Of a DNA stretch of 64,000 nt, positions 1 through 7,704 are shown piece after piece. The stretch is from assembly GCA_964430855.1 (NCBI GenBank), contig CAYSHC010000007.1, forward strand, positions 16,114 through 80,113. The letters run 5' to 3'. The position numbers and the translations under genes were made by a program. The notes beneath the pieces were generated by a model. The model was not told where the DNA came from. It did no database searches and saw nothing but the letters and a program-made list of their open reading frames with translations. The stretch's first letter is position 1, and each line of letters begins with the position of its first letter. This stretch comes from JAEZDP01 sp964430855. GTDB taxonomy: Bacteria > Acidobacteriota > Vicinamibacteria > Vicinamibacterales > Vicinamibacteraceae.

Positions 1-570
1 CGCCGAGTGCAGCTTCGGGCGCCCGACGTCCGACGTCCCGTGAATCACCTGCCGCTGCAGGTTGGTGACGTCCACCACGTCGAAGTCCACGATGCCGATC
101 CGGCCGACGCCGGCGGCGGCCAGATAGAGCAGCGACGGCGCGCCGAGGCCGCCCGCGCCGATGCAGAGCACGCTCGCCGCCTTCAGCTTGCGCTGCCCCT
201 CCATGCCCACTTCGGGCAGGATCAAATGGCGGCTGAAGCGCTCGACCTCGTCGTTGTCGAGCGTCGGCAGCGCCGGCGCGACGCCCGCGCTCCCGCTGCC
301 GCCCGCCACCGACGGGATGATGCTCAGCGTGTCGCCGTCGCGCAGCACGGTGGCTTCCCTGTCCAGATAGCGGATGTCGTCGTCGTTGACGTAGATGTTG
401 ACGAAGTGCCGCAGCCTGCCCTGCTCGTTGTACAGGTGCCGTTGCAGGTCCGGGTACTTCGCCGTGAGCGCGGCGAGCACTTCCCCGACGGTCCCGCCCT
501 CGACCTCGACGCTGTCCTGCTTCCCGGTGAACGCCCTCAGCGGCGTCGGGATGTGTACGACGTGAGCCAC
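1..570 (-). CDS. MoaD/ThiS-ThiF fusion: ubiquitin-like sulfur carrier joined to E1-like adenylyltransferase (3' end outside window)
   Basis: The N-terminal ~90 residues read as a small ubiquitin-like sulfur carrier (MAHVVHIPTPLRAF start, later LRDGDTLSIIPSVAGG). After a short linker comes an E1-like ThiF/MoeB domain with the nucleotide-binding stretch CIGAGGLGAPSLLYLAAAG and then GIVDFDVVDVTNLQRQ. There is no stop between the two parts, so this is a single-chain carrier-activating enzyme; the catalytic cysteine region lies beyond the window edge. The GTG start at 568-570 follows AAGGAG by a proper distance and lies about 10 bases after the stop of the JAMM protease gene, so the two are cotranscribed. 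By family, ThiF enzymes adenylate the carrier C-terminus for sulfur transfer to cysteine, thiamine or molybdopterin. The JAMM neighbour suggests a CysO-like cysteine route, which is inference. Confidence 0.85.
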   Translation of the reverse strand, partial: MAHVVHIPTPLRAFTGKQDSVEVEGGTVGEVLAALTAKYPDLQRHLYNEQGRLRHFVNIYVNDDDIRYLDREATVLRDGDTLSIIPSVAGGSGSAGVAPALPTLDNDEVERFSRHLILPEVGMEGQRKLKAASVLCIGAGGLGAPSLLYLAAAGVGRIGIVDFDVVDVTNLQRQVIHGTSDVGRPKLHSA

Positions 571-580
571 AACGATCTCC

Positions 581-1009
581 TTACGCGGGTGCGTCCAGCC
601 GCACCGCCACAAACTGCGTCCTGTCGCCGGCGAGCCGCCAGGCCCGTGGCGCGCCCGGCTCGCCCGCCGGCACCGGCACGATGACGTAGACCCACTCCGG
701 CCAGGCCTCGGCCAGGTCCGTCGGCGACGGCTCGGGCGGATGATCGGGATGGCTGTGAAAGATCCCGATCACCTCCAGGCCCTCGGCCCGTGCCTGCTCC
801 TCGGCCCGCCGATACGCGCCGGGCGAGAGCAGGTACCGCGTGCGCCGCTCCTCGGCCGGTGCGCCGTTGGGCACCGCGATGGCCGACACGAGCCGGCCCT
901 CCCGGCCGAGCAGCAGTCCGCACGCTTCCTCGGGGTAGCGGCGCCTGGCCTCGGCCGCGACGACGTCGGCGACCTCCGGCGGCCAGTCGATCGACTGCAC
1001 ATCTGCCAT
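581..1009 (-). CDS. M67 (JAMM/MPN) family metallopeptidase, Mec-like
   Basis: 142-residue JAMM-fold protein. The family signature is visible: PEEACGLLLG supplies the upstream Glu, and HSHPDHPPEPSPTD gives the H-x-H-x(10)-D zinc-binding motif. Bacterial JAMM proteases of this size (Mec of mycobacteria) cleave a cysteine or other adduct from the C-terminus of a ubiquitin-like sulfur carrier. The next gene downstream encodes just such a carrier fused to its activating enzyme, which supports that role. Start ATG at 1007-1009. Cytoplasmic, with no signal peptide. The substrate is inferred from context only. Confidence 0.88.
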   Translation of the reverse strand: MADVQSIDWPPEVADVVAAEARRRYPEEACGLLLGREGRLVSAIAVPNGAPAEERRTRYLLSPGAYRRAEEQARAEGLEVIGIFHSHPDHPPEPSPTDLAEAWPEWVYVIVPVPAGEPGAPRAWRLAGDRTQFVAVRLDAPA

Positions 1010-1083
1010 GGGGACGGGCCCGCGAGCGGGCGTCAGACGATCATAGCGAACCGCGGTCGAGGGCCCCGCTGACGTGTGTCATA

Positions 1084-1102
1084 CGCGCCCCCCGCGGGCG
1101 CG
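1084..1102. terminator. Possible terminator hairpin after the radical SAM gene
   Basis: CGCGCCC pairs with GGGCGCG across a 5-base loop, beginning five bases beyond the stop of the leftward radical SAM gene. There is no U-run after it, so it is a weak intrinsic terminator at best. Confidence 0.3.
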
Positions 1103-1107
1103 CGACG

Positions 1108-2601
1108 TCAGAGATACTCGCGTTCGCGCGCCCGCAGGGCCTTGTAGCGGGCGAACGTCGCGCGGGGATCCTCGAGCGCGAGCCACGATCGCCAGGTGCT
1201 GCCACGAAACGTGTGCGCCAGCAGTGACAGGCCGTGGCGCATGACGAACCGCGGGTGCTGACGCAGGGCGGCCGGCAGGTGCCGCACCTTCATCCAGCGC
1301 TCCGCGCGCCACCGCAGGAACTCGATCTCCTCGGCCGGCAGGTGCCTCGTCCGCACGACCGCCGTCGTCCCGTCGTAGGCCTCCAGCCGCTCGTCGACGA
1401 TGAGGTCGCGACGCCTGAAGTCCTCGGTCATCGGCGTCCGCGGATACGGCGTGGGGTGCTGGATGTACGGCCAGTCCACGTACCGGCGGGCGAAGGCGAG
1501 GTTGGCCTCGATGGCCTCGCGCGTGTCGTCGGGGTTGCCGACGATGAGCCCGCCGACGACGTACATGCCGTGGCGGTGGAGCACGTCGATCGCGCGCGCC
1601 GAGGCATTGCCGACGGTGCGTCCGCCCTCGCGCGCGGCGTTCTTCGCGCCCGCCTTCAGGAACGCGAGGTCGTCCTCGAGCACGTTCTCGATGCCCAGGA
1701 ACACGTAGCGGAACCCGGCACGGCGCATCAGGGGCGCGAGCGTCTCGCCGTGCGCGGCGAAGGCCGAGGTCATCCCCTGGACGATGTAGCGCAGGTCGTG
1801 CAGGCCGGCGGCCACGATCGCCTCGCAGAGCGCCGTGAACCGGCGGACGTCGAGCGTGATGTTGTCGTCGACCAGGAAGATGACGCGGGCGCCGTGCCGG
1901 CGCGCGTCGGCAAGGTCGGCCAGCACGCGATCGAACGACCCCACGTGGAAGTTGCGTCCGCGCATCTCGATGATCGAGCAGAAGCTGCAGTCGTACGTGC
2001 AGCCACGCGACGTCTCGACCACGTCCACGGGGTCGCCGAGGAACGTGTACCCGCGCAGCACGCGGGCGTCGCGACGCGGCAGGCGCACCGCGTCGAGCGA
2101 CGGCACGACGTGCCTCCGGGCATTGGCGACGACGGCACCGTCGGACCCGCGCCACACGAGGCCGTCGATGTCCGGGAAATCATGGCTGCCTCGGTCGAGT
2201 GCACGCAGCAGCTCGCGGAAGGTGACCTCGCCCTCCCCGCACACGACCGCGTCCACGCTGTCCTCCCCCATCCAGGCGCTGGTGGCGAGGCTGGGGTCGT
2301 AGCCGCCGGCCACCAGGAAGGCCTTCGGGCACCACTCCCTGAGCAGGCGCACCAGCCGCTGGGCGGTACGCCGCTGGAAGGTCATCACCGACAGGCCGAT
2401 GACCTCCGGCTGCTGTTCCGCCACGAGCCGCCGCACGGTGCCGGCCACGTCATGCTGGACGAGCACGAGGTCGGCGACGGCCACCTCGTGGTGGGGATCG
2501 ACGTTGCCCGCCAGCGATGCCAGCGCGCCGTTCGGCATGCACATGCCGACCGTGGGCGTGTGCTCGAACGAGTCGGGCATCGACAGCAGCAGCACGCGCA
2601 T
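1108..2601 (-). CDS. B12-binding domain radical SAM protein
   Basis: 497 residues. The N-terminal ~130 residues look like a cobalamin-binding fold (repeated beta-alpha units, IGLSVMTFQRR, VAGGYDPSL, VVCGEGEVTF). The radical SAM cluster motif C-x3-C-x2-C follows at Cys201, Cys205 and Cys208 (SRGCTYDCSFC), and a TIM-barrel-like region contains FLVDDNITLD and GGLIVGNPDDT. This is the P-methylase/BchE-like class; members methylate or cyclise varied substrates and the substrate here cannot be read from sequence. I place the start at ATG 2601 (MRVLLLSMPDS) because GGAGG lies upstream and the 15 codons before it look non-conserved. It stands alone between rmuC and the JAMM gene. Confidence 0.85.
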   Translation of the reverse strand: MRVLLLSMPDSFEHTPTVGMCMPNGALASLAGNVDPHHEVAVADLVLVQHDVAGTVRRLVAEQQPEVIGLSVMTFQRRTAQRLVRLLREWCPKAFLVAGGYDPSLATSAWMGEDSVDAVVCGEGEVTFRELLRALDRGSHDFPDIDGLVWRGSDGAVVANARRHVVPSLDAVRLPRRDARVLRGYTFLGDPVDVVETSRGCTYDCSFCSIIEMRGRNFHVGSFDRVLADLADARRHGARVIFLVDDNITLDVRRFTALCEAIVAAGLHDLRYIVQGMTSAFAAHGETLAPLMRRAGFRYVFLGIENVLEDDLAFLKAGAKNAAREGGRTVGNASARAIDVLHRHGMYVVGGLIVGNPDDTREAIEANLAFARRYVDWPYIQHPTPYPRTPMTEDFRRRDLIVDERLEAYDGTTAVVRTRHLPAEEIEFLRWRAERWMKVRHLPAALRQHPRFVMRHGLSLLAHTFRGSTWRSWLALEDPRATFARYKALRAREREYL

Positions 2602-2705
2602 GGCGAGGGGGCCTCCGCCCCGATCCGACAGCTCGACGGGAAGCATCCAGCATACGCCTCTGCCGGGCGTGTTGTCCTGTTCGGGAATTCCGGCTCGGGC
2701 CCGAG

Positions 2706-4097
2706 CTACTCGGGCTCGAGCTCGAGCGCCAGCGGCACCGGCTGACGCGGCTGGACCTCCACGCGTCGCGGTTCGGACAGTGCCTTGCTCGACTGCACGC
2801 CGAGCTCGCCGAAACGGCGCACGGCGGGCAGCACGCGCGCCTCGAGGGACGCGACGGTCTCGTTGTACGCCCTGACCGTCTTGTTCAGGTGCGAGCCGGT
2901 CGTCGCGAGCTTGGTGATCACCGTCGTCAGGCGATCGTGCAGCTGGCGGCCGAGGTCGCTGATGTGCTGCGCGTTCTCGGCGAGCTGCTCCTGGCGCCAG
3001 CCGTAGGCCACGGCCCGCAGCAGCGCGATGAGCGTCGCGGGCGTCGCGATGACGACGTTGCGCTCGAGCGCGTACTCGATGAGGCCGGGGTCGATCTCCG
3101 CGGCAGCCGACAGGAACGCGTCGCCCGGGATGAACAGCACCACGAACTCCGCCGTCGCGCGCAGCTGCCGCCCGTATTCCTTCTGCGCGAGCTTGTCAAC
3201 GTGCGTGCGGACCTGCGACGCATGGCGCCGCGCGTGGGTGCGCCGCTCGTCGTCGCTGGCCGCCTCCATCGCGTCGAGGTACGCGGTGAGCGCGACCTTC
3301 GCGTCGACGATCACCGTGCGCCCGCCAGGCAGCCGCACGACGACGTCCGGGCGAAGCCGGCCTTCGTCCCCCGGGTGCGTCGCCTGTTCCTCGAAGTCGC
3401 AGTGCTGCGTCATGCCGGCCAGCTCGACGACGCGCCGGAGGGCCACCTCCCCCCACCGCCCGCGCACGTGCGGCGCGCGGAGGGCCGTGACCAGACGGGC
3501 CGTCTCGTGCTGGAGCTGCTGCGTCGCGCCCATGACGTCCCTGAGCTGCCGGCCGACCTCGCCAAGATCGCGCTGGCCGTGCTCGGCGAACCGCTGCACC
3601 CGTTCCTGGTACTCGGACAGCTTCTCGGCGAGCGGCTGGACCAGCCCGGCGATGGCGTCCTTGCTGGCACGCAGGTCGCCGGAGGCCTGCTCCTGGAGCG
3701 TCCGGAAGCGCTCTTCGGCAAGCTGGAGCAGCGTGCGGGCGCTCGCGTCCAGCGCGTCGCTTGCCAGCGACTTGAAGGCGTTCTCGAGCTGCTGCCGCGC
3801 CGCGGCCAGGTCGTCCAGCTGGCGCCGTGCCACGGCGGCGGCCTGCTGCGCCTCCGTCTCGGCGATGGCGCGGCGGCGCTGCTCGTCCTCGAGACGCGCG
3901 CGCAGCGCCTCGAGCGCCGCCTGCGATTGCCGGACCTCCTCGGCGAGCGTCGCGGCGCGGGCTTCCGCCGCTGCCGCCCGCGACTCGGCCGCCGTCACCG
4001 CGGCCGGGGAGACGCGCGAGGTCCGCGCGAGGAACCAGACGATGCCGGCGCCCGCGAGAACGCCCAGCAGGAAGGTCAGGAGGAGTTCAGCTGTCAA
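2706..4097 (-). CDS. rmuC: RmuC-type DNA recombination protein
   Basis: 463 residues: an N-terminal membrane anchor (LLLTFLLGVLAGAGIVWFLA), a long coiled coil rich in Ala, Glu and Arg (about 30-150), then the conserved RmuC nuclease-like domain. Motifs there are LRAPHVRGRWGE, RPDVVVRLPGGRTVIVDAKV and FIPGDAFL. RmuC proteins limit inversions at short repeats; the C-terminal domain resembles restriction-type nucleases. The start appears to be TTG at 4095-4097, overlapping the stop of the SIMPL-domain gene (TTGA), which indicates translational coupling. Confidence 0.93.
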   Translation of the reverse strand: MTAELLLTFLLGVLAGAGIVWFLARTSRVSPAAVTAAESRAAAAEARAATLAEEVRQSQAALEALRARLEDEQRRRAIAETEAQQAAAVARRQLDDLAAARQQLENAFKSLASDALDASARTLLQLAEERFRTLQEQASGDLRASKDAIAGLVQPLAEKLSEYQERVQRFAEHGQRDLGEVGRQLRDVMGATQQLQHETARLVTALRAPHVRGRWGEVALRRVVELAGMTQHCDFEEQATHPGDEGRLRPDVVVRLPGGRTVIVDAKVALTAYLDAMEAASDDERRTHARRHASQVRTHVDKLAQKEYGRQLRATAEFVVLFIPGDAFLSAAAEIDPGLIEYALERNVVIATPATLIALLRAVAYGWRQEQLAENAQHISDLGRQLHDRLTTVITKLATTGSHLNKTVRAYNETVASLEARVLPAVRRFGELGVQSSKALSEPRRVEVQPRQPVPLALELEPE

Positions 4098-4819
4098 TTC
4101 AGGATGGCCGTCAGCGTCACGCTGGCGCGGACTTCGATCTCGCCGGCGACGACAGGCGTCTCCGGCGCGGCGTCTGCCGCCATCGAGGCGGACATGCGCG
4201 CCATGTACAACTCGGGCGGCCGCTGCTCGCCGACCTCGTCGAGGCGCACGACCCGGGCGACCGTGCGGCCCACCCCCGCGGCCAGCGCCTCGGCACGCGC
4301 CCGCGCATCGGACGCCGCCAGCTGGAGCGCCTCGCGCTCGGCCTCGTCCATGTCCTTCAGCGTGAAGCGCACGTTCTGCACCTGCGTGGCGCCGGATCCG
4401 ACCGCCGTGTCGACCACTTCGCCGGCACGGGCGACGTCGTCGATCCGCACCTCGATCACGTTGCGCGCGAGGTAGCCGCGCAACGACCGCTTGCCGTCCG
4501 TCCAGTCGTACTCCGGCTGCACGCCATACGACAGCGTGCGGATGGCATCGTCGGCCAGCCCGAGGCCCTTGAGCCTGGCGAGGACCGCCGTCATGGCCGT
4601 CGCGTTCGCTTCCTGCGCCACCTTCGGCTGGCGCGACCGCGACTCGGCCGCTATGGTCACAAACGCACGATCGGCGACGCGTTTGACGAGGCCTTCGCCA
4701 CGCGCGATGACGAGGTCCTCCTTCGGCGCCTGCGGCTGCGCGCCGGCGGCCCTGGGCAGCAACGCGAGCAGCGGCAGCGCCAGCAGCATGGACACGAGGA
4801 GGGGGGTCGTTCGGATCAT
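4094..4819 (-). CDS. SIMPL domain (DUF541) exported protein
   Basis: 241 residues with a clear signal peptide (LLVSMLLALPLLALLPRAAGAQ). The mature part carries the SIMPL pattern: ARGEGLVKRVADRAFVTIAAE, a middle segment with YGVQPEYDW, and a C-terminal block IEVRASVTLTAILN. SIMPL/DUF541 proteins are periplasmic or outer-membrane proteins of poorly known function, linked in some bacteria to oxidative stress. ATG at 4819 is favoured because AAGGAG precedes it and because upstream in-frame codons give no plausible protein. It is the middle gene of a likely operon (5312 leftwards to 2706) and overlaps rmuC by four bases. Confidence 0.87.
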   Translation of the reverse strand: MIRTTPLLVSMLLALPLLALLPRAAGAQPQAPKEDLVIARGEGLVKRVADRAFVTIAAESRSRQPKVAQEANATAMTAVLARLKGLGLADDAIRTLSYGVQPEYDWTDGKRSLRGYLARNVIEVRIDDVARAGEVVDTAVGSGATQVQNVRFTLKDMDEAEREALQLAASDARARAEALAAGVGRTVARVVRLDEVGEQRPPELYMARMSASMAADAAPETPVVAGEIEVRASVTLTAILN

Positions 4820-4880
4820 GGCTTTCGCTCCTTGGCAGTGCGCCCTGATATGGACCCCGCCGGAGGCGTCGCGGCCGGAT

Positions 4881-5312
4881 CTACTTCTCGACGAACGGCT
4901 CGATCCGCTCGAGCAGCACCTCGAGCGTGCGCTCGGCGTCGAGCGCGGCGATCGCGTCGCCCTCGGCGACGACCACCTCGTCGCCGAGCAGCCGCCGCCC
5001 GCGCGTGTACTGCCGCGACGCGACGACGGCGGGAGGGCGGCGCGTGACATCGAGCTCGATGGCAATCACGTCGTCGGCCGAGCGGTCGGCGACGAGGCGC
5101 ACGGCGCCGGCCGGGGTCTGCACGCTGAAGTGCACGCCGCGCGACTTGAGCGCCTGCACCAGCTGCCGCGCCGTGGGCGCGACCTCGGCGTCGAGCCGCT
5201 CCTCGAAGGCCTTGCGTGCGGCGTCCACGGCCGCGCGGTGCCGGGCCGCGGCGCGCTGGAGTTCCGCCAGGTGATGTGTCAGCCGACGATTGACTTCCCC
5301 GCTATCGAGCAT
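4881..5312 (-). CDS. Hypothetical protein
   Basis: 143 residues, not recognised. The first ~60 residues are charged and predicted helical (EVNRRLTHHLAELQRAAARHRAAVDAARK written in two parts: EVNRRLTHHLAEL then QRAAARHRAAVDAARK). The rest alternates strands and helices, ending in EVLLERIEPFVEK. There are no cysteines, signal peptide or membrane segment, so it is probably cytoplasmic. It lies 61 bases upstream of the SIMPL gene on the same strand. A GGGGTCAGGTCTC repeat array begins 26 bases upstream of its start, where its promoter would be. Confidence 0.6.
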   Translation of the reverse strand: MLDSGEVNRRLTHHLAELQRAAARHRAAVDAARKAFEERLDAEVAPTARQLVQALKSRGVHFSVQTPAGAVRLVADRSADDVIAIELDVTRRPPAVVASRQYTRGRRLLGDEVVVAEGDAIAALDAERTLEVLLERIEPFVEK

Positions 5313-5337
5313 GTCCGCCCTACAGAGTACCCCGTCG

Positions 5338-5407
5338 GGGGTCAGGTCTCTGCATGCGCGCCGGCGGGGTCAGGTCTCGAAAGGCAGGCAAACGGGGTCA
5401 GGTCTCG
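5338..5407 (+). repeat. Array A: three GGGGTCAGGTCTCG cores with 28-bp period
   Basis: Cores at 5338-5351 (last base T instead of G), 5366-5379 and 5394-5407. Core starts are exactly 28 bases apart. The two 14-base spacers (GCATGCGCGCCGGC and AAAGGCAGGCAAAC) are unrelated in sequence. The array sits between the 5468-6151 gene and the 4881-5312 gene, both read leftwards. Confidence 0.92.
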
Positions 5408-5467
5408 GGACGCCAGCGCTGCAGAATCTGCCACGCCGGGGTACGGGGCGTCCGCGGCGGGCATCGC

Positions 5468-6151
5468 CTACGCCGCCCGGACGCCGTAGGTCACCCTGGC
5501 AAACGGCGTCTTCTGCACGATGTCGCCGAGGGTCGTGCCCAGGTCGTCGAAGGCCGCGTCGAACGACCCGGCCACGTAGATCAGCTGATCGTCCCTGTTC
5601 ATCCTGAGCAGCCGCCCGATCAGGCCGAGCACGAAGTCGCCTGCCGCCGTCGCCAGCGCCGCCGTCGGCGCCACCCCGCCCACTTTCAGCAGGTTGTCCC
5701 TGAACGACACGTACGTCGGGTCGGCGGTGACCTCGGCGATGAGGCCGCCCGTGTCGCGAAGCTCCTGGTCCGACTCCATGACCAGGATGCGAAAGTCGAG
5801 AAACTCCGGCACCTTCGGCGCGGGATTGCGATACATCGCGATGCCGCTCGGCCCGAGCGTCAGGCTGGCGCCGTCCTCGACGTCGGCAAACGTCTTCACC
5901 GACAGCGTCATCGGCTCGGGGCTGATGTTGTCGGTGACGAGCGTCACCACGTAGATGTCGCCGCGGCCGATGTCGCGGTTGTCGATGACGGTGACGTCGC
6001 GCAGGCTCATGAGCACGCGCGTGAGGGTGGGGTCGAGTCCCGCCGACCGCATCGAGGGCAGCACCTTGTCGGGCAGCGTTCCCGTGATGACGGCATCCCG
6101 CAGGGCGGCGGACGGACGAAAGACGATGTCCGGCGTGGGCGCGTACGACAT
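5468..6151 (-). CDS. Hypothetical protein
   Basis: 227 residues, not recognised. No signal peptide. The N-terminal half contains short strand-rich blocks (VLMSLRDVTVIDN, GDIYVVTLVTDNISPEPMTL) suggestive of a beta-sandwich. A central hydrophobic helix (APTAALATAAGDFVLGLIGR) is followed by DDQLIYVAGSFDAAFDD. The codon choice is typical of the window, so it is very likely a real gene. Upstream lies menG/ubiE on the same strand (stop at 6213, 61 bases away). Downstream lies repeat array A. I assign no function. Confidence 0.6.
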   Translation of the reverse strand: MSYAPTPDIVFRPSAALRDAVITGTLPDKVLPSMRSAGLDPTLTRVLMSLRDVTVIDNRDIGRGDIYVVTLVTDNISPEPMTLSVKTFADVEDGASLTLGPSGIAMYRNPAPKVPEFLDFRILVMESDQELRDTGGLIAEVTADPTYVSFRDNLLKVGGVAPTAALATAAGDFVLGLIGRLLRMNRDDQLIYVAGSFDAAFDDLGTTLGDIVQKTPFARVTYGVRAA

Positions 6152-6212
6152 GGGCGGCCTCCTGCGGGCAACAACGACGGCGGCGACGCAACCGTACGCG
6201 GACGCGAACGCG

Positions 6213-6989
6213 TCAGGCGCTCTTCCACCCGGTGTTGATCGCCATCAGCCCGCCGAGCAGCGGCCAGTGCGCCACCTGCACGAACCCGCGCGCCCGCATC
6301 CGCGCCGCGACGCCCTCGGCCCCCGGATACCGACGGAGGCTCGCCGGGATGTAGCGGTACGTGTCGGGATCGCCGTGCAGCAGCTGCCCGACGAGGCCGC
6401 CGACGACGTCGAGATATGCCAGGTAGGCGCGTCGCACGACCGGCGCGGCCGGCAGCGTGAAATCGAGCGACAGGACGCGGCCGCCTGGCCGCAGCACGCG
6501 CCACACCTCGTCGAGGCTGGCGTCGAGCACCGGCACGTTCCGCAGGCCGTAGCCGATGGTGACGACGTCCTGGCTCGCAGGGGCCACGGGAAGCGCGAGC
6601 ATGTCGCCGCGCAGCCAGCGCACGCGCGCGGCCCGCGCGTCGCGGCGCCGCGCCAGCCGCAGCATCTCCTGCGTCAGGTCGAGCGCCGTGACAGTGGCGC
6701 CGGCATCGGCGAGGCGGACGGCGATGTCGCCGGTGCCGCACGCGAGGTCGAGCGCCCGCTCGCCGGGACGGACGTGCGCCATGCGGACCAGCGTGTCCTT
6801 CCAGTGGCGGTCGCGGCCAAACGACAGCCCGACGGTGATGTCGTCGTAGCGGGGCGCGATTCGCGCGAAGAGTTCGCGCACGTACTGCGCCTTGCGCGCG
6901 GGCGTCGACAGTGCCTCCGACAGCGCGTCGGCGTGCGCGCCGCCAGCCGCGGCACGGCCCGGCGCGCCAGCGTTGGCGGCTCGTGTCAT
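6213..6989 (-). CDS. menG: UbiE/MenG-type quinone methyltransferase
   Basis: 258 residues. Class I SAM methyltransferase with the UbiE pattern: YDDITVGLSFGRDRHWKD, motif I ALDLACGTGDIAVRLADAG, VTALDLTQEMLRLA, then GYGLRNVPVLDASLDEVWRVLRPGGRVLSLDF, and a C-terminal YRYIPASLRRYPG block. It performs the C-methylation step of menaquinone (or ubiquinone) synthesis; the quinone type cannot be decided here, though menaquinone is usual in this phylum. Start chosen at ATG 6989. The divergent metalloregulator starts 34 bases away at 7024, so the two share a compact promoter region. Confidence 0.92.
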   Translation of the reverse strand: MTRAANAGAPGRAAAGGAHADALSEALSTPARKAQYVRELFARIAPRYDDITVGLSFGRDRHWKDTLVRMAHVRPGERALDLACGTGDIAVRLADAGATVTALDLTQEMLRLARRRDARAARVRWLRGDMLALPVAPASQDVVTIGYGLRNVPVLDASLDEVWRVLRPGGRVLSLDFTLPAAPVVRRAYLAYLDVVGGLVGQLLHGDPDTYRYIPASLRRYPGAEGVAARMRARGFVQVAHWPLLGGLMAINTGWKSA

Positions 6990-7023
6990 TTGTTGGCTAC
7001 CATACCAGAGCGCCCCGCCCGTC

Positions 7024-7704
7024 ATGCTGCCATCGAGCACCGTCGAGAACTACCTGAAGGCCATCTACGCGGCCGAGACACGGCTGCCGCCGGATGCGCT
7101 CGTGCCGATGGGCCAGCTCGCCGCCGCGCTCGACGTCGTGCCCGGGACGGCCACGACGATGGTCAAGACGCTGGCCGAGTCGGGGCTCGTGCACTACGAG
7201 CCCTACGCGGGCGTCCGGCTGACGCCGGCGGGCGCGAAGCTCGCGGCGCTCGTGCTGCGGCGGCACCGCCTCATCGAGCTGTTCCTGGTGCAGGTAATGG
7301 GCATGAGCTGGGCCGACGTCCACGACGAGGCCGAGCACCTCGAGCACGCCGTCTCCGACAGGCTCATCGCGCGCATGGACGAGATGCTCGGCTACCCGTC
7401 GGTCGACCCCCATGGCGACCCCATCCCGGGTGCCGACGGCGACGTGCCGGACCACGCCTACCCGTCGCTTGCGGAGTGTCCTGCCAACGTTCCCTTACGC
7501 GTCGTGCGCGTCGCCGACCAGGACGCCGCGTTCCTCCGCTTCATCGAGGAGCGCGGCCTCAAGCCGGGGCAGGACGTGACGGTCGTCGAACGCGAGCCGT
7601 CGGCCGACGCCGTCGTGCTGCGGACGGGCGACGGCCGGGAGGTCACGCTCGGGTCGCGGGCGGCGTCCAAGGTCCAGGTGGACGAGCATGCGCCAGCGCC
7701 CTGA
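7024..7704 (+). CDS. DtxR/MntR-family metal-dependent repressor with C-terminal FeoA domain
   Basis: 226 residues. Winged helix-turn-helix at the N-terminus (STVENYLKAIYAAE, ALDVVPGTATTMVKTLAESG, VHYEPYAGVRLT), then the dimerisation and metal-binding domain (RHRLIELFLVQVMGMSW, DVHDEAEHLEHAVSD, DPHGDPIPG), then an SH3-like FeoA domain (about 155-222: VVRVADQDAAFLRFIEERGLKPG). This is the three-domain layout of DtxR/IdeR-type iron or manganese repressors. The feoAB operon at 53467 is a plausible but unproven target. Its 3' end overlaps the convergent HAD gene by 62 bases. Confidence 0.92.
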   Translation: MLPSSTVENYLKAIYAAETRLPPDALVPMGQLAAALDVVPGTATTMVKTLAESGLVHYEPYAGVRLTPAGAKLAALVLRRHRLIELFLVQVMGMSWADVHDEAEHLEHAVSDRLIARMDEMLGYPSVDPHGDPIPGADGDVPDHAYPSLAECPANVPLRVVRVADQDAAFLRFIEERGLKPGQDVTVVEREPSADAVVLRTGDGREVTLGSRAASKVQVDEHAPAP

